DNA of 64,000 bases from Lutjanus erythropterus (lineage: Eukaryota; Chordata; Actinopteri; Lutjaniformes; Lutjanidae). The notes below the pieces were generated by a model that did no database searches, was not told the DNA's origin, and saw only the letters and a program-made list of their open reading frames with translations. Location of the stretch: the NCBI GenBank assembly GCA_020091685.1, contig CM034591.1:13422043-13486042 (forward strand), written 5' to 3'. The position numbers and the translations under genes are program-made. Shown here one piece after another: positions 22,701 through 31,200 of the stretch. Numbering within the stretch: the stretch's first letter is position 1; each line of letters begins with the position of its first letter.

Positions 22701-25239
22701 ACACCTGATCTCTGCGGACAGACAACGACAACACACACAGCTTAGTGACGCAGCACAACCAGGAATACTCTTATATGAAATACAGGGATCATCATTTTCA
22801 ATGTTTGTGTTTAAACAAGAAAAATCAATGTTTATTTTTGATTTAATTAAATAAAAATACAGTTTTCAGCATGTCCACTGTGTGGTTCAGCCAGTTCTTT
22901 TTTTTCATTTTTTGAGGGATGGTTCAATTACTGTGAAATTTGAATTCAGCCTATTTTTGCAGGAGGAAACAACTTTTTGGTTCGTCATAAAATAAAATCT
23001 GAGGAAAATGGGTTCAAACCAATCTTCTCCTTTTCAAAACCTTTGTAATTTTCTGTCAAAACCCTGTGAAAACTGAAATGATGAGACTGAAATCTAGTTC
23101 ATTCAAATCTTTTTGTGTTTAAGTGATAGTTTCATATTTGTAGCAGTCAAGCACCCTTTTTCAGCTTCATATAAGCCAAATATTGATCTTCTTTGAATCT
23201 GAACTAATTATTATCCTATATTTTGAATATTTTTACTGCTTTACTTGCCATCAGACACTCTTTTCTGACAGGAAACCACTGTTATATAAGCCAACCAAAC
23301 TCCATAGGCAAAATCAATAATTTTACCTCACAGAACACCATAGATGCTTGTCTACCACTGCCTTGAGCTGTTAGTTGGTTTGTGTTTTTGTGTGGCTTTG
23401 GTGAATTCAAACCAACCTTTTAAGACGCCAAAGTCACATAATGACACAAACAAACAAACCACATGAGGCAGCAGTGGACCAGCAATACCAGTGTTTTGTG
23501 AAGTAAAATTACTGCTTTTCTCAATGGAGTTTGGTTGGTTTGGAGAGAATGATATTTGGCTTACATAACAGCAGCTTCCTCTCAGAAAAGGCTGTCTGAT
23601 GGCAAGATAAAGCAGTGAAAATATTTTGTGTACACTTAAGATGATACTGATTTTTTGAATTTATTTATTGTTTAGGTGGCTGTTGACCATAATGATACTG
23701 GTACTCATCTCTGCTTCTCCTAACTGGGGCATGTTGATCATCTATTGTAAATAATATGGATTATTTGGGATGAGGTTGTATGAGGTAACTATCAATAGTC
23801 AAACATTGACGTCGTATGTGAACAAGCATGGGGAGTAAATGCAGAGTAAAAACTTTTTATGCAACTGGCTATTACATGAAAACCTGAATATCCTCTCAGC
23901 TATACCATTTTACATGACAGCTCCTTATTGTTTTGATTATACGCTGGTTATTATAAAAAAGTAAAACCAGCGAGGATCCAATTTTATTATCCCACAGAGA
24001 CCAGCATTTTGCTTCACTTTTACTAAAAACATGTGAATATCCCACACGGACAACAGGAGGATCCACCTGCCAGCAGTGATACATGTGGTGGTGATTACGG
24101 GGGCTCCAGAGGTGGGAGTTTTATACTGTAGATGTCAAAGTGATTTCCTGCTACAATATTAGTGCTGGCGGTCAGATTAATCCCAGTGCCCATAAATACC
24201 AAAAAAGACATGTAAAGATGCCAAGAAACCCCTGACGGAGCGCCAGGCCGGCATGATAGACGCCTTTCCCGGATCGATATCGGCCGTATACATCAGATGC
24301 AGTCCGAGGAGCCACAGATCCAATAACACTAAGAGCTTTTTTTCCCCCCTCTTACACCACTGTTTACTTGCCAAGGAGTGACTGAGTATACGTGAAAGAG
24401 AAAGATGGAGATTGTGTGTGTGTTTTTTTTTTTACCTGCCAGCGATGAACAGCGTGTCCTGTATCTTTGTCATCAGCTGAAAGTCAAGGCGATGCTGTGA
24501 CTCGTTGCCAGAGGGCCTGCCTCTGAACACAGGGTACCTCCGTGAAACTGTGAACACACGACACGCACACGCACGCTGTTAATGGCAGGAGCTCACACGG
24601 ATACGCCGCACTCACCTCTTGCTACATTTAACTCGACTGCACTGATTAGAAATAAATATGCAGTGTGTGTGCTTTATACTAATCCTCCTGCAATTAAGGT
24701 AATGGTACAGTACAAATACCTGCTGTATATTATTCTGCATAATTATACATGTGTGTCATTGTGTTGTGTTTGTGTGTTAGATAATGGCTGCCTGTGTCAG
24801 CACATCTCCGTTCTTCCAGTACATCACAGAGATGAAAATGAAATCCACTTAATGCTACAGCTGACCATACAGCAGATTGATTTTATTACTATGGATGTGG
24901 CGTGCTTGAGTCTAAAGTGCTGACACGACTACAAGAAGAAGAAGCAGGCAGCCAGCCAGTGTTTGTCTTTATTGCATGTGTGTGACTGGAGCAGCGAGGA
25001 AAAAGTGCATAATAAGGATGCTTGTTGACTTTTTCTGTGACGTCGCAGCAATTGTAATCTCTACCTAGCCGCCCCATCCCGTCTCTGCCGAGCTGATTTG
25101 CGTGTGTGTACTCACAGTGTGCGTCAACCACGTCGAGGGGTACGGTGTCCTCGGGGAAGCTGACTGCGAGGAGAGTGCGTGAGGCTGTCAGCAGCAGCAG
25201 CAGCAGCTCACTGAGCAGAAGCGCAGCTCTCTGGCCCAT
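6590..25239 (-). CDS. sema6d: Semaphorin 6D, full coding region over 19 exons
   Basis: This is a single-pass transmembrane semaphorin; the known family role is an axon-guidance and cardiac-morphogenesis ligand for plexin-A receptors, with reverse signalling through the tail. Coding pieces (high to low): 25239-25116, 24547-24436, 22711-22651, 22444-22382, 22244-22143, 21388-21298, 21057-20938, 19887-19799, 18990-18773, 17462-17331, 16799-16644, 14820-14647, 14294-14154, 13958-13881, 12646-12588, 12025-11969, 10662-10480, 8669-8428, 7717-6590. They total 3330 nt, divisible by three, giving 1109 residues; human SEMA6D is about 1073. Layout: signal peptide 1-25, sema domain about 30-517, PSI about 519-573, stalk 574-669, transmembrane helix about 670-692, cytoplasmic tail 695-1109. 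The C-terminal block SLPRTG...[14 protein letters not shown] and the end NKYSY match SEMA6D rather than 6A, 6B or 6C. All introns are GT-AG. Teleosts can hold two 6D-like copies (sema6d, sema6dl), which I cannot tell apart here. No frameshift or internal stop was seen. Confidence 0.96.
7760..8050. repeat. Inverted interspersed repeat in the last intron
   Basis: CAACTGGACTTGCT near 7819 is the reverse complement of AGCAAGTCCAGTTG near 8010. Between them are GAAGAATCTTCTTCAG-like units on both strands. The segment resembles a repeat widespread in fish genomes. It starts about 45 bp before the acceptor of the final exon. Confidence 0.55.
8428..8669 (-). CDS. sema6d: sema6d coding exon 18, transmembrane segment
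   Basis: It encodes residues 654-734: a short juxtamembrane stalk with GETNQMVHM, the single membrane helix (about 670-692), then the basic stop-transfer [10 protein letters not shown] and the start of the tail ([17 protein letters not shown] and [11 protein letters not shown]), all conserved with human. The acceptor is TTTTTATAG and the donor GTAACA. The following intron (7718-8427) contains an inverted interspersed repeat at about 7760-8050. Confidence 0.95.
9492..10277. mobile_element. Inverted-repeat transposon (MITE-like) in intron 18
   Basis: The left end TTAGGGATGTCACGAG and the right end ATCGTGACATCCCTAA are inverted copies, flanked by TA-rich sequence. About 790 bp and noncoding. 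It ends about 200 bp from the donor of cassette exon 17. Confidence 0.75.
10480..10662 (-). CDS. sema6d: sema6d coding exon 17, stalk cassette
   Basis: A 183-nt symmetric phase-1 exon for residues 593-653. It starts DMELSS and later has [10 protein letters not shown], matching human DMEVSSSS and FVVQDDPNTS, the alternatively used stalk exon. The middle is proline-rich and diverged. The acceptor is CACCACAG and the donor GTAAGG. It is bracketed by inverted-repeat transposons at 10796-11595 (upstream in the gene) and 9492-10277 (downstream), both within about 210 bp. Confidence 0.88.
10796..11595. mobile_element. Inverted-repeat transposon (MITE-like) in intron 17
   Basis: The left end TTAAAGGGGCAGTTCACC and the right end GGTGAACTGTCCCTTTAA are inverted copies. 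About 800 bp, no transposase. It lies about 135 bp upstream, in gene direction, of cassette exon 17. A partial relative is at about 2208-2540. Confidence 0.8.
11969..12025 (-). CDS. sema6d: sema6d coding exon 16, stalk cassette
   Basis: This 57-nt symmetric phase-1 exon encodes residues 574-592, [18 protein letters not shown]. It aligns with human LPTSTTPDYKIFGGPTS, from the part of SEMA6D that varies between isoforms. The acceptor is TTCTTTTAG and the donor GTTAGT is weaker than most, which fits regulated use. Alternative splicing is inferred from phase and the known human isoforms, not seen here. Confidence 0.88.
12588..12646 (-). CDS. sema6d: sema6d coding exon 15, end of PSI domain
   Basis: This 59-nt exon encodes [19 protein letters not shown] (residues 555-573), matching the human segment [17 protein letters not shown], with the last PSI cysteine. 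The acceptor is GTTTTCAG and the donor GTACGA. It ends in phase 1, like the next two exons, which makes them skippable without a frameshift. A GT-rich microsatellite lies just past it in the intron, at about 12476-12540. Confidence 0.93.
12890..13335. repeat. Degenerate tandem repeat in intron 15
   Basis: Related motifs recur about every 60 bases: GGGTGCAAATAGC or GTGCAAATAACAT, then (A)TTGGCTA, then ACACCTGG(G). The units are diverged, so the period is approximate. Nothing coding. Confidence 0.5.
13881..13958 (-). CDS. sema6d: sema6d coding exon 14, PSI domain
   Basis: It encodes [20 protein letters not shown] and a few following residues (529-554), the diagnostic PSI core with the DPYCGW motif. 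The acceptor is AAACCAG and the donor GTGAGT. The intron after it (12647-13880) carries a degenerate tandem array of roughly 60-bp units near 12890-13335. Confidence 0.96.
14154..14294 (-). CDS. sema6d: sema6d coding exon 13, end of sema domain and start of PSI
   Basis: It encodes residues 481-528. The last propeller strand has [21 protein letters not shown], a close match to human, followed by [18 protein letters not shown], where the PSI domain begins. The acceptor is CCCTCCCAG and the donor GTAAGT. Confidence 0.95.
14647..14820 (-). CDS. sema6d: sema6d coding exon 12, sema domain
   Basis: It encodes residues 423-480: YRLTALAVD, a glycosylation site in [13 protein letters not shown] and [10 protein letters not shown], then [13 protein letters not shown]. 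The acceptor TGTGTGAAG is less pyrimidine-rich than the others, with alternating T and G upstream. The donor is GTAGGG, and reading through it gives an in-frame TAG at once, so the splice is needed. The intron after it (14295-14646) shows nothing notable. Confidence 0.94.
15075..15715. mobile_element. AT-rich palindromic interspersed repeat, split copy
   Basis: The ends have GATTATTTTCAT and TGATAATCAATGAATTGTTTCAG. Inside near 15555-15650 are the family's phrases CAAAGACTCTTCATTTAC-like and GAACCAGCAAATGTTT. About 15160-15545 is unrelated, so another sequence appears inserted. The same family occurs at 25360, 28025, 30690, 31385, 36310, 37960 and 55108. Confidence 0.6.
16030..16150 (+). mobile_element. 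Possible tail of a LINE reverse-transcriptase ORF
   Basis: A broken plus-strand frame reads SLFIPAAV and further on an F..DAVTL-like remnant, a pattern found near the C-terminus of some fish LINE ORF2 proteins. Stops interrupt it. This is weak evidence from a short match. Confidence 0.3.
16644..16799 (-). CDS. sema6d: sema6d coding exon 11, sema domain
   Basis: It encodes residues 371-422: the RPGCCAGHG turn, the [16 protein letters not shown] motif and [11 protein letters not shown]. The class 6 signature CC pair is present. The acceptor is CCATTCCAG and the donor GTAAAA. The long intron after it (14821-16643) holds an AT-rich interspersed repeat (about 15075-15715) and a probable LINE tail fragment (about 16030-16150). 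Confidence 0.95.
17331..17462 (-). CDS. sema6d: sema6d coding exon 10, sema domain
   Basis: It encodes residues 327-370 with [19 protein letters not shown], then [20 protein letters not shown]. These are the conserved semaphorin CAFS.DI..VF and K.Q.TPDS.W motifs. The acceptor is TCTCCACAG and the donor GTGAGG. The 531-bp intron after it (16800-17330) shows nothing I recognise. Confidence 0.95.
18298..18738. mobile_element. Inverted-repeat transposon (MITE-like) in intron 9
   Basis: The left end TAAAGGAAAAATTC and the right end GAATTTCCCCTTTA match as inverted repeats at 12 of 14 positions. About 440 bp and noncoding. Its right end is about 35 bp from the donor of exon 9. Confidence 0.6.
18773..18990 (-). 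CDS. sema6d: sema6d coding exon 9, sema domain core
   Basis: At 218 nt this is the largest propeller exon. It encodes residues 255-326, with [35 protein letters not shown] and [13 protein letters not shown], all very close to human SEMA6D. The acceptor is CCCCACAG and the donor GTGAGC. An inverted-repeat transposon (18298-18738) starts about 35 bases past the donor. The rest of the intron (17463-18297) holds no gene. Confidence 0.96.
19799..19887 (-). CDS. sema6d: sema6d coding exon 8, sema domain
   Basis: It encodes residues 225-254: [20 protein letters not shown], then [10 protein letters not shown]. This is the strand pair typical of the semaphorin propeller. The 89-nt exon ends on a codon boundary; the acceptor is TCCCTCAG and the donor GTAAGA. 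The following intron (18991-19798) shows no element I recognise. Confidence 0.95.
20190..20898. mobile_element. Inverted-repeat transposon (MITE-like) in intron 7
   Basis: The left end TAGCCCTGTTTCCATCAA pairs with the right end TTGATGGAAACACGGCTA. Inside, two related segments (GTGGTTGGAAACAA near 20646 and 20804; GATTGGAAAACTGGTG and a diverged twin) show an internal duplication. It ends about 40 bp from the donor of exon 7. Confidence 0.8.
20938..21057 (-). CDS. sema6d: sema6d coding exon 7, sema domain
   Basis: It encodes residues 185-224, including [25 protein letters not shown] and KYDSKWLK, which are almost identical to human SEMA6D. The acceptor is TTTTTCAG and the donor GTACAC. About 40 bases past the donor the intron runs into a short inverted-repeat transposon (20190-20898). 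That insertion lies close enough to the splice site to be of interest. Confidence 0.96.
21298..21388 (-). CDS. sema6d: sema6d coding exon 6, sema domain
   Basis: It encodes residues 155-184, with the motif [18 protein letters not shown] that is shared by class 6 and other semaphorins. The acceptor CCCTGCAG and the donor GTAAGG are both good. The exon is 91 nt and leaves one base of the next codon, which is completed as Glu in exon 7. Confidence 0.95.
21527..22023. mobile_element. Large palindromic transposon copy in intron 5
   Basis: Its ends are TTGTATGAAGTACTTATCGATAG-like (left) and CAAGTACCTCATACAGCTGC-like (right), reverse complements with mismatches. Shared inner phrases are AAGCTAAGCAATG, TATATAAGCCAAATATTGCT and AGTGGCTAAAATATC. 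Copies also lie at about 23120-23810 and 40437-41242. Confidence 0.65.
22143..22244 (-). CDS. sema6d: sema6d coding exon 5, sema domain
   Basis: It encodes residues 121-154 with the semaphorin hallmark motifs DECHNFIKV and [14 protein letters not shown]. These contribute to the conserved cysteine set of the propeller. The exon is 102 nt and in frame 0 at both ends; the acceptor is TGCTTCCAG and the donor GTGAGC. The following intron (21389-22142) is largely filled by a palindromic transposon copy at about 21527-22023. Confidence 0.96.
22382..22444 (-). CDS. sema6d: sema6d coding exon 4, sema domain
   Basis: A 63-nt exon in frame 0 at both ends. It encodes [21 protein letters not shown] (residues 100-120), with the first conserved cysteine of the sema extrusion (C in REMCAVKGK). 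The acceptor is TTTTACAG and the donor GTACGT. The 206-bp intron before it and the 137-bp intron after it are short and typical of compact fish genes. Confidence 0.94.
22651..22711 (-). CDS. sema6d: sema6d coding exon 3, sema domain
   Basis: This 61-nt exon encodes [20 protein letters not shown] (residues 80-99), the usual class 6 strand after AGR. The acceptor GTCCGCAG and the donor GTAAGA are both strong. It ends on a codon boundary. The residues NEIIPYR replace the human TEVIPNK at the same place, so this exon is less conserved than its neighbours. Confidence 0.93.
23120..23810. mobile_element. Large palindromic transposon copy in intron 2
   Basis: The same family as 21527-22023. TATATAAGCCAA occurs twice, and ACAGAACACCATAG-like phrases and TTTGGTTGGTTTGGAGAG appear with their inverted partners. 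No coding frame. The copy is more complete than the one in intron 5. Confidence 0.65.
24436..24547 (-). CDS. sema6d: sema6d coding exon 2, start of sema domain
   Basis: It encodes residues 42-79, including the class 6 motif [13 protein letters not shown], which carries an N-glycosylation site (Asn56), and [17 protein letters not shown], the first propeller strands. The acceptor is TTCACAG and the donor GTAAAA, just before a run of T on the plus strand. The 112-nt exon enters with one base of a codon already used and leaves with two. The following intron (22712-24435) holds one palindromic transposon copy (about 23120-23810) and a repeat-free stretch near 24130-24370. Confidence 0.95.
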
Positions 25240-25287
25240 GGCTGCTCACAGACGACACTTCCTGTTTCACACTAGTGGAGATGTTAC
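25116..25287 (-). CDS. sema6d: sema6d exon with start codon: 5'UTR end plus signal peptide
   Basis: The acceptor is TTTTCCCAG at 25288 and the donor is GTGAGT after 25116. The ATG at 25239-25237 sits in a strong Kozak context (GCAGCCATGG), and an in-frame TGA lies nine bases upstream, so the start is well fixed; 25240-25287 is 5'UTR. The coding part gives a leucine-rich signal peptide (residues 1-25), then the mature start VSFPED, which is typical of class 6 semaphorins. The leucine run is partly encoded by a short CTG repeat near 25189-25208. The next intron (24548-25115) holds no repeat or gene I recognise. Confidence 0.95.
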
Positions 25288-28200
25288 CTGGGAAAACACA
25301 CAAAGACAGGCATGCGTTTGTTGGTTGACATGTAAGTCGTTTCATGTTATTACTGTTCTAGGGCTGCGATCGATGGTTATTTTCATTATCTCGATTAATC
25401 GATTCCTCTTTTTGTCCAGAAAATGGAGAAAAATGGTCAGGTTGCAGACATTTTCTTATTTAAGAATTACTCACAAGTACTCACATTAATCAATTATCAA
25501 AATAGTAGATTACTTAGTTGATAACTAATCCAGCAATTGAGTAATTGTTGCAGCTCTATTATATTCAACCCACAAACTGTAGTCTCAAAGTCATGAAAAA
25601 ACACCCTAAATTTCCACTATTTTTCTTCTCTTGTAAAGACCCTTAAGATATATAAAGACGGACAACATGACCGCTCCCCAAAAGTGAAGCCAAAACATCT
25701 CAGTTGCCCCCCCAGTGGCTGGCTGCAGTATAGATCATAAATCCCGCCCCCTTCATGTTAGCAGATGAGACATGATCCAGCCTAAAACACGAAACTGTGT
25801 TAAATTAATGTTTCCCAAAGATAGTTTCAGTGATTCAGTCATATTAGGTAGTTCTTATCACTTTGATGTTTGTTCAAGTGTTCATTTTTCTGATCAGTTT
25901 GGTTTTAATTCAATATTTTATGCTATAAAAAGCAGAGGGGGCTTAACTTGATACACAACTCCAAACCTGATCACTACTGCTCAGTCTCTGGCTCCAAATT
26001 ATGTCACCAATGCAAGATGGCAGCACTTGTATCAATGACTGTAAATAAAGATGCATCTACAGTTCCTCCTACCTTACAAAAATGAAGCTAAAATATCCTG
26101 AATGGTTAAAATGTTAATATTTTCAACTATTTAATTTTAAAGCACCAAAATAATGACAAATCAGGTTCAAGAGGTCACTGAACACTTTTTTTTAAACACT
26201 TTTTTTTTTTTCTAAAACTCAAACATTCAAGTTTCTCTAATGAAGAAAAATAAATTATCTCAACAAAAGATTACAGGTCGGCAAAACTTTTAGTTTATTT
26301 CAAAAGAGTTGCAGTTTTTACAGTGTTGAACATATATTTGTGGGATAAAACCACCTAAAAATGTCAGACCCCATCTTTGGGAAAAATTTATTTTAACGTA
26401 TACTTTGATGTTTTAGTTTGGCCCATGTTTTATCTGTTAAAATGGAGGGGGCAGGATTTATGACCTGTACTGCAGCCAGTCACCAGGTGGCCATGGAGAT
26501 GTTTTGGCTTCCCTTTTGGGCAGCTGTCATGTTGTCCATCTTTATATATGTCAAGGACTTATATCTGGGATATTTTGGCTTAATGTTTGTACAGTGGGAG
26601 GAAGTGAAGACGAGGCATCCATCTTTATTTCGAGTCACTGGTTGATCCCCACTATGTTATTAAAATCCAAACATAAGGCACACATGATGCCCTCTCTGGT
26701 TTATTGATGACTGAGCTCTCAGTGGCAGTGCTTGGCGTTTCCCCTCCACCTCTCCCTGCATCTGCTGTCTAAGCGAAGGTCAGCCAAGTGACTGGTGGGG
26801 TGTCTCGGTGTGTGTTGGATGCGGCGGAAGTCCACCCTGTTAGAAACGTGGTGGGCCTGCTGTCTCTGTACATCTGTGCTCTGATTGGTTTGTCCTGGGC
26901 CAAGCTCAACACTAATCAGCACATTGCAACTTCATCGCCATCACTAGCGTAGCCTCTGCTCTGACCTTAGCTGACTTCTATTAGCGCTCTGCTGGCTGTT
27001 ATTGCTCCGGCCCGTCCTCAGGGCTGCTGAGCTTTATTGCAGTGCAGTGACTCACTCGTCTTTGTCTTATGAGGATCCACTCATGTACCGTTGTTTTGAC
27101 ATAGTAGTAATTTCTGTGTACAGTAGGTTGTTCAGCATCTGATTGTAGACATGATACAGCAGCAACTACACTGGTAATAATTTATTGTGGGAGTGGCAGG
27201 GGTTTAGTGTGTATGTTAGTGCGTGGAGGAGTGCTTTAGAGACAGACTGTGTCTGTGCATATTAATGATCGGTGTACATTCAAATATTTATAAGGCAAAC
27301 AAATTATTCATGCAGGCAAAGCCTGAACGGATATAAACAATTTACCGGGAGACGTCACACAGGCAGAGGGATGGATTAGCTAGGAGCATGCTGGGATACA
27401 CACACACACACGGTTGCACATACATAATCACTCTTTGAAACGGGGTAATGCAAAGACTGACGCATGTGTGCGCACACACAACCACACACACACACAGACA
27501 TGCACGCGCATGGTATTGACTCATTTTTCAATTAGCCCCAAAGCACACCTGCTCCAGTGCTGTCTGTGAGCCCCGCCTGCCAAGCCATTAGTGCTTTGAT
27601 TGATCCACACAGGAAGCATGGCAGAGCAGCAGCCAGCAGAGGAAATCTATGGACTTTACCATATCACTGTAGCCATGTGAGAGGCAATCTGATCACCCCT
27701 GAGTTTTTGAATCTTTCCAAACACTTTGTTTAAAACACTAGATAAACTACAGTACACATTATGTTGTCAAAAATATTAATTAGATTGTCAGAATACCAGA
27801 ATTTAAAACTTGGATTCAAAACTAGTGTAAAAAACGATACCTGTTAACGCTTTTGGTACCATGACAAAAAGAAAAAAAACATTTTCTGTTTTGTTGTCAA
27901 CCTGCAACAGTGCTGGAAAAAAAGTCTGAACACTGTCTGGTTTTGCAGCTGCAAGTCATATTTCAGGCAGGAAATTAGAGACACAACCAAACTGTGGTCC
28001 ATCATTCAAGATCTCTTTTTTTGTAGAGCTGCAACAATTAGTTTTAGATTTATTGATTAGCTGTCAACTATTAATCACAAAATATTTTGATAACCCATTA
28101 CTGTTTTGAGTCTGAGAAAAAATGTCCAAATTCTCTGATTTCAGCTTCTCAAATGTGAATATTTTCTGGTTTCTTTACTCTTCTCTGACAGCAAACTGAA

Positions 28201-31200
28201 TATCTTTGGGTTGTGGACAAAACAAGATGTTTGAGGACGTCATTTTGTGCTTTGGGAAACTTTTTTTTTTTTTTTACCATTTTATGCAACGAACAACTCA
28301 TTGATTAATGGAGAAAGTGATCGACAGATTAATCAATAATGAAAATAATTGTTAGCTGCAGCCCTACTTTTTTTGTACCATCAGAAACTTAGGCTTGCAG
28401 CTGCGAAACCAGACAGTTCAGTGTTGGTATCCATGAATATGTTGATGTTACACACAACCACAAAGTACAGTCTCAGTGATGGTTACTTTATTTTATTATG
28501 CTGCTGTGCTCTTCACTTATGTTGAACTACCTTGAGATGTATAGGCTTTTCTCTTGCCTTTCGCTGTCCTGTGTGAATGGTGACATTTAGGTTCCCCCCT
28601 GGGGGTTTAAATAAGTATTGTATCATATCATATTGTATCGTGTCATGCCGTATTGTATCTTACTTTTTCTGTACCAGCACTGTGTGCAGGTTGTTAACAC
28701 AAAAAAGAAAAAAAGTATTTTCTTTTTTTCTGTGGTATTGAAAGAGGTATCATATCGTTTTTTATACTAGTATTGCACTGAAGTAAAAAATTTTGGTGTC
28801 ATGACAACTCTAGAACACGTAATTGCTGACTGATCCAATATTTCAGCTGATGGTCGGTGTATATTGATTACACAACACAGAAATTGGTTGCACTGCTTTG
28901 AAGCCTACACGTGCACACGGCATCTTTTCCAGGCACTAATAAGCCATTTTTGGTTATTGTACGATGATGTGTCACTAAAATAATAGAAGTGTTGGAGAGG
29001 GAATGCCAGCATGTTTTAGTCATCATCAGTGTGTAATCATGGCTATTCAGCACTCTGTGGGATACTGAGGCCTTTAAAAGAGCGTTGTCATTATGAGTGA
29101 CTAATACAAGGACTGGACAAGACAATGCTTCATCTCAATTAGTCCACTTAATAGTAAAATTACGGGTTTCATGTTTTGACAAAACAGACAGATTGTACGA
29201 GGGCCAGAGGGTTGCTTTCTCTTCCTATAACCACAAACATCAGTGATGCTGGAGCCACGGCTGCACTCTAATCTAGACACAAATGAATCTCTGGATACAA
29301 ACGATCCACAGACGTATGCACACGGGCTTCCAGGTCTATACGAAAGAACAACTGTCAGCAACTTAATCTAAACGAGAAGTGATGATCCTGCTCGGCAGAA
29401 GGAGACAGCAGTGTGTTCCTTAAAAGCATTGCAGCTATTTTTTTTTTACTACCTGCTTCAGACGTCCCCGCACCAAGAGAGGTGCTGTATTAAAACCCAG
29501 GCAATAAATTGCTGAGTTTCGAGGAGAGGCCGGGGACAGGAATAGATACCAAACGCATAACAATAGAAAAAAAGAGCAGCTATGAAAGGTAAATAAACCA
29601 AGCTCCACATTTCAGTTCTATAGTGCTATCATACAGGCTGCAGGCTGTGCTTCCAGCCCCAACTTGGCCGCGTGTTCACAGGTAAATCATTTCCTCGCTA
29701 GTCAGAATTTAGAGTCCTCCTGCTCTCTATATCGCCTCTTCGTGAGCGCACACTCACTTTTTCCCTGCCATTCTCCCTCGCTAAACAATTCAGGAGAAAA
29801 ACGCTGAAGCTCGGCTCCGATCTCCCATGATTCCTTGCATGGTAATAGCCGTACTGCGGAGGCGAAGGCTTTCCTCAGAAACTTTAATGTAAAACAGAAA
29901 CAGAAGACATCCAGAGGTCAGCGATCTAAAATTACTTCTCAATCTCTAGTGAGCCCGGCATGTTTTCTATTGACTATGCCTTTGCGTTCTCTGGTTCCTG
30001 CCCTCCAGTGTGTATATGTGTGTGAATGTGTGTGTAAGGGTGTGTGTGTGTGCGTGCGTGCATGCACATATAGGCCCCAACAAGCCTAGAGACGCTGGGC
30101 TTGTCACGCAACTCAGTGCCATTCAGCCTGGCCTCACTCTACCTCTGTTATTACAGGCTTTTGAATGTCCTACAACCACGCACTTTCCCTGCTGATGTTG
30201 TTGGCTCGGGCCCATGGTGTTAAACACGGGGAGGGGGGTCTGCTGCTGGATTGCTGTTTCCACTGATGGTGGGTGTAGGGGTGATCTGTATAGACTAAAT
30301 TCTGGGTAGTTACAGCTGAAGATTTAGTGTTCCAAGCCTAAAATGACAGATTAACACATATTCTCCCTTTTAGCTGTGCTTTCAGTTGCATGTGTCAGAC
30401 ATAACCTCCTCCTCTGCACCGCTGCATGGATGTGTTTTCGCAGGGAAGTCCTACTGGGAGGAGTTGGGGGGGGCTAATAAAAGGATGGCAAACAACAGCG
30501 GTGCGTGAGGTTTTCCAAAGTTGTGTGTGGATGTGATGGGTGGATGTAATCCCAGCAGAACAATGGCTGCTTGAATGCCGCTTGAGGCTGCTTGACTTGT
30601 CATCGTGCACCATACTGAGCTGTAAACCAAACAGCTCAGGAAATCAGATAGCCCATGAGTTCGTTTTCAGGCATGTCACTCCACACACCAGGGCTGCAAC
30701 TAACGATTATTTTCATAATAGATTATGCTGATTATCTTCAAGATTAAATGTTTAGTCCATAAAATGTCATTGCAATTTCCCAGAGCCCAAAGTGACGCCT
30801 TCAAATTGCTTCTTTTGTTAAATCAACAGTCCAAATTACCCAAAGACTCTTCATTTGCTGTCAGAAAAGCAGCAAATCCTGACATTTCAGGAGCAGAAAC
30901 GAACAATCGATTATCAAAATAATTAGCAAATAATGTGCTCTCAATCTTCAAATTGCTTCTTTTGACCAACAGACTCTTCATTTACTGTCAGAAATGACAA
31001 AGAAAAGCAGTTAATCCTTATATTTAAGGAGCTGGTGATGGAAAATCTGATGGAAAAATGACTGAAACATATAACTGATCAAAATTTAGGATGTCACAAT
31101 TTTAATATTAAATTGAAAAAAAATACCAAATCTTTCTACTCCTGCATCTGGCACATGTCCAAACAAAGAAAACAACACTTGAAAGACAGAACAGCGTAGC

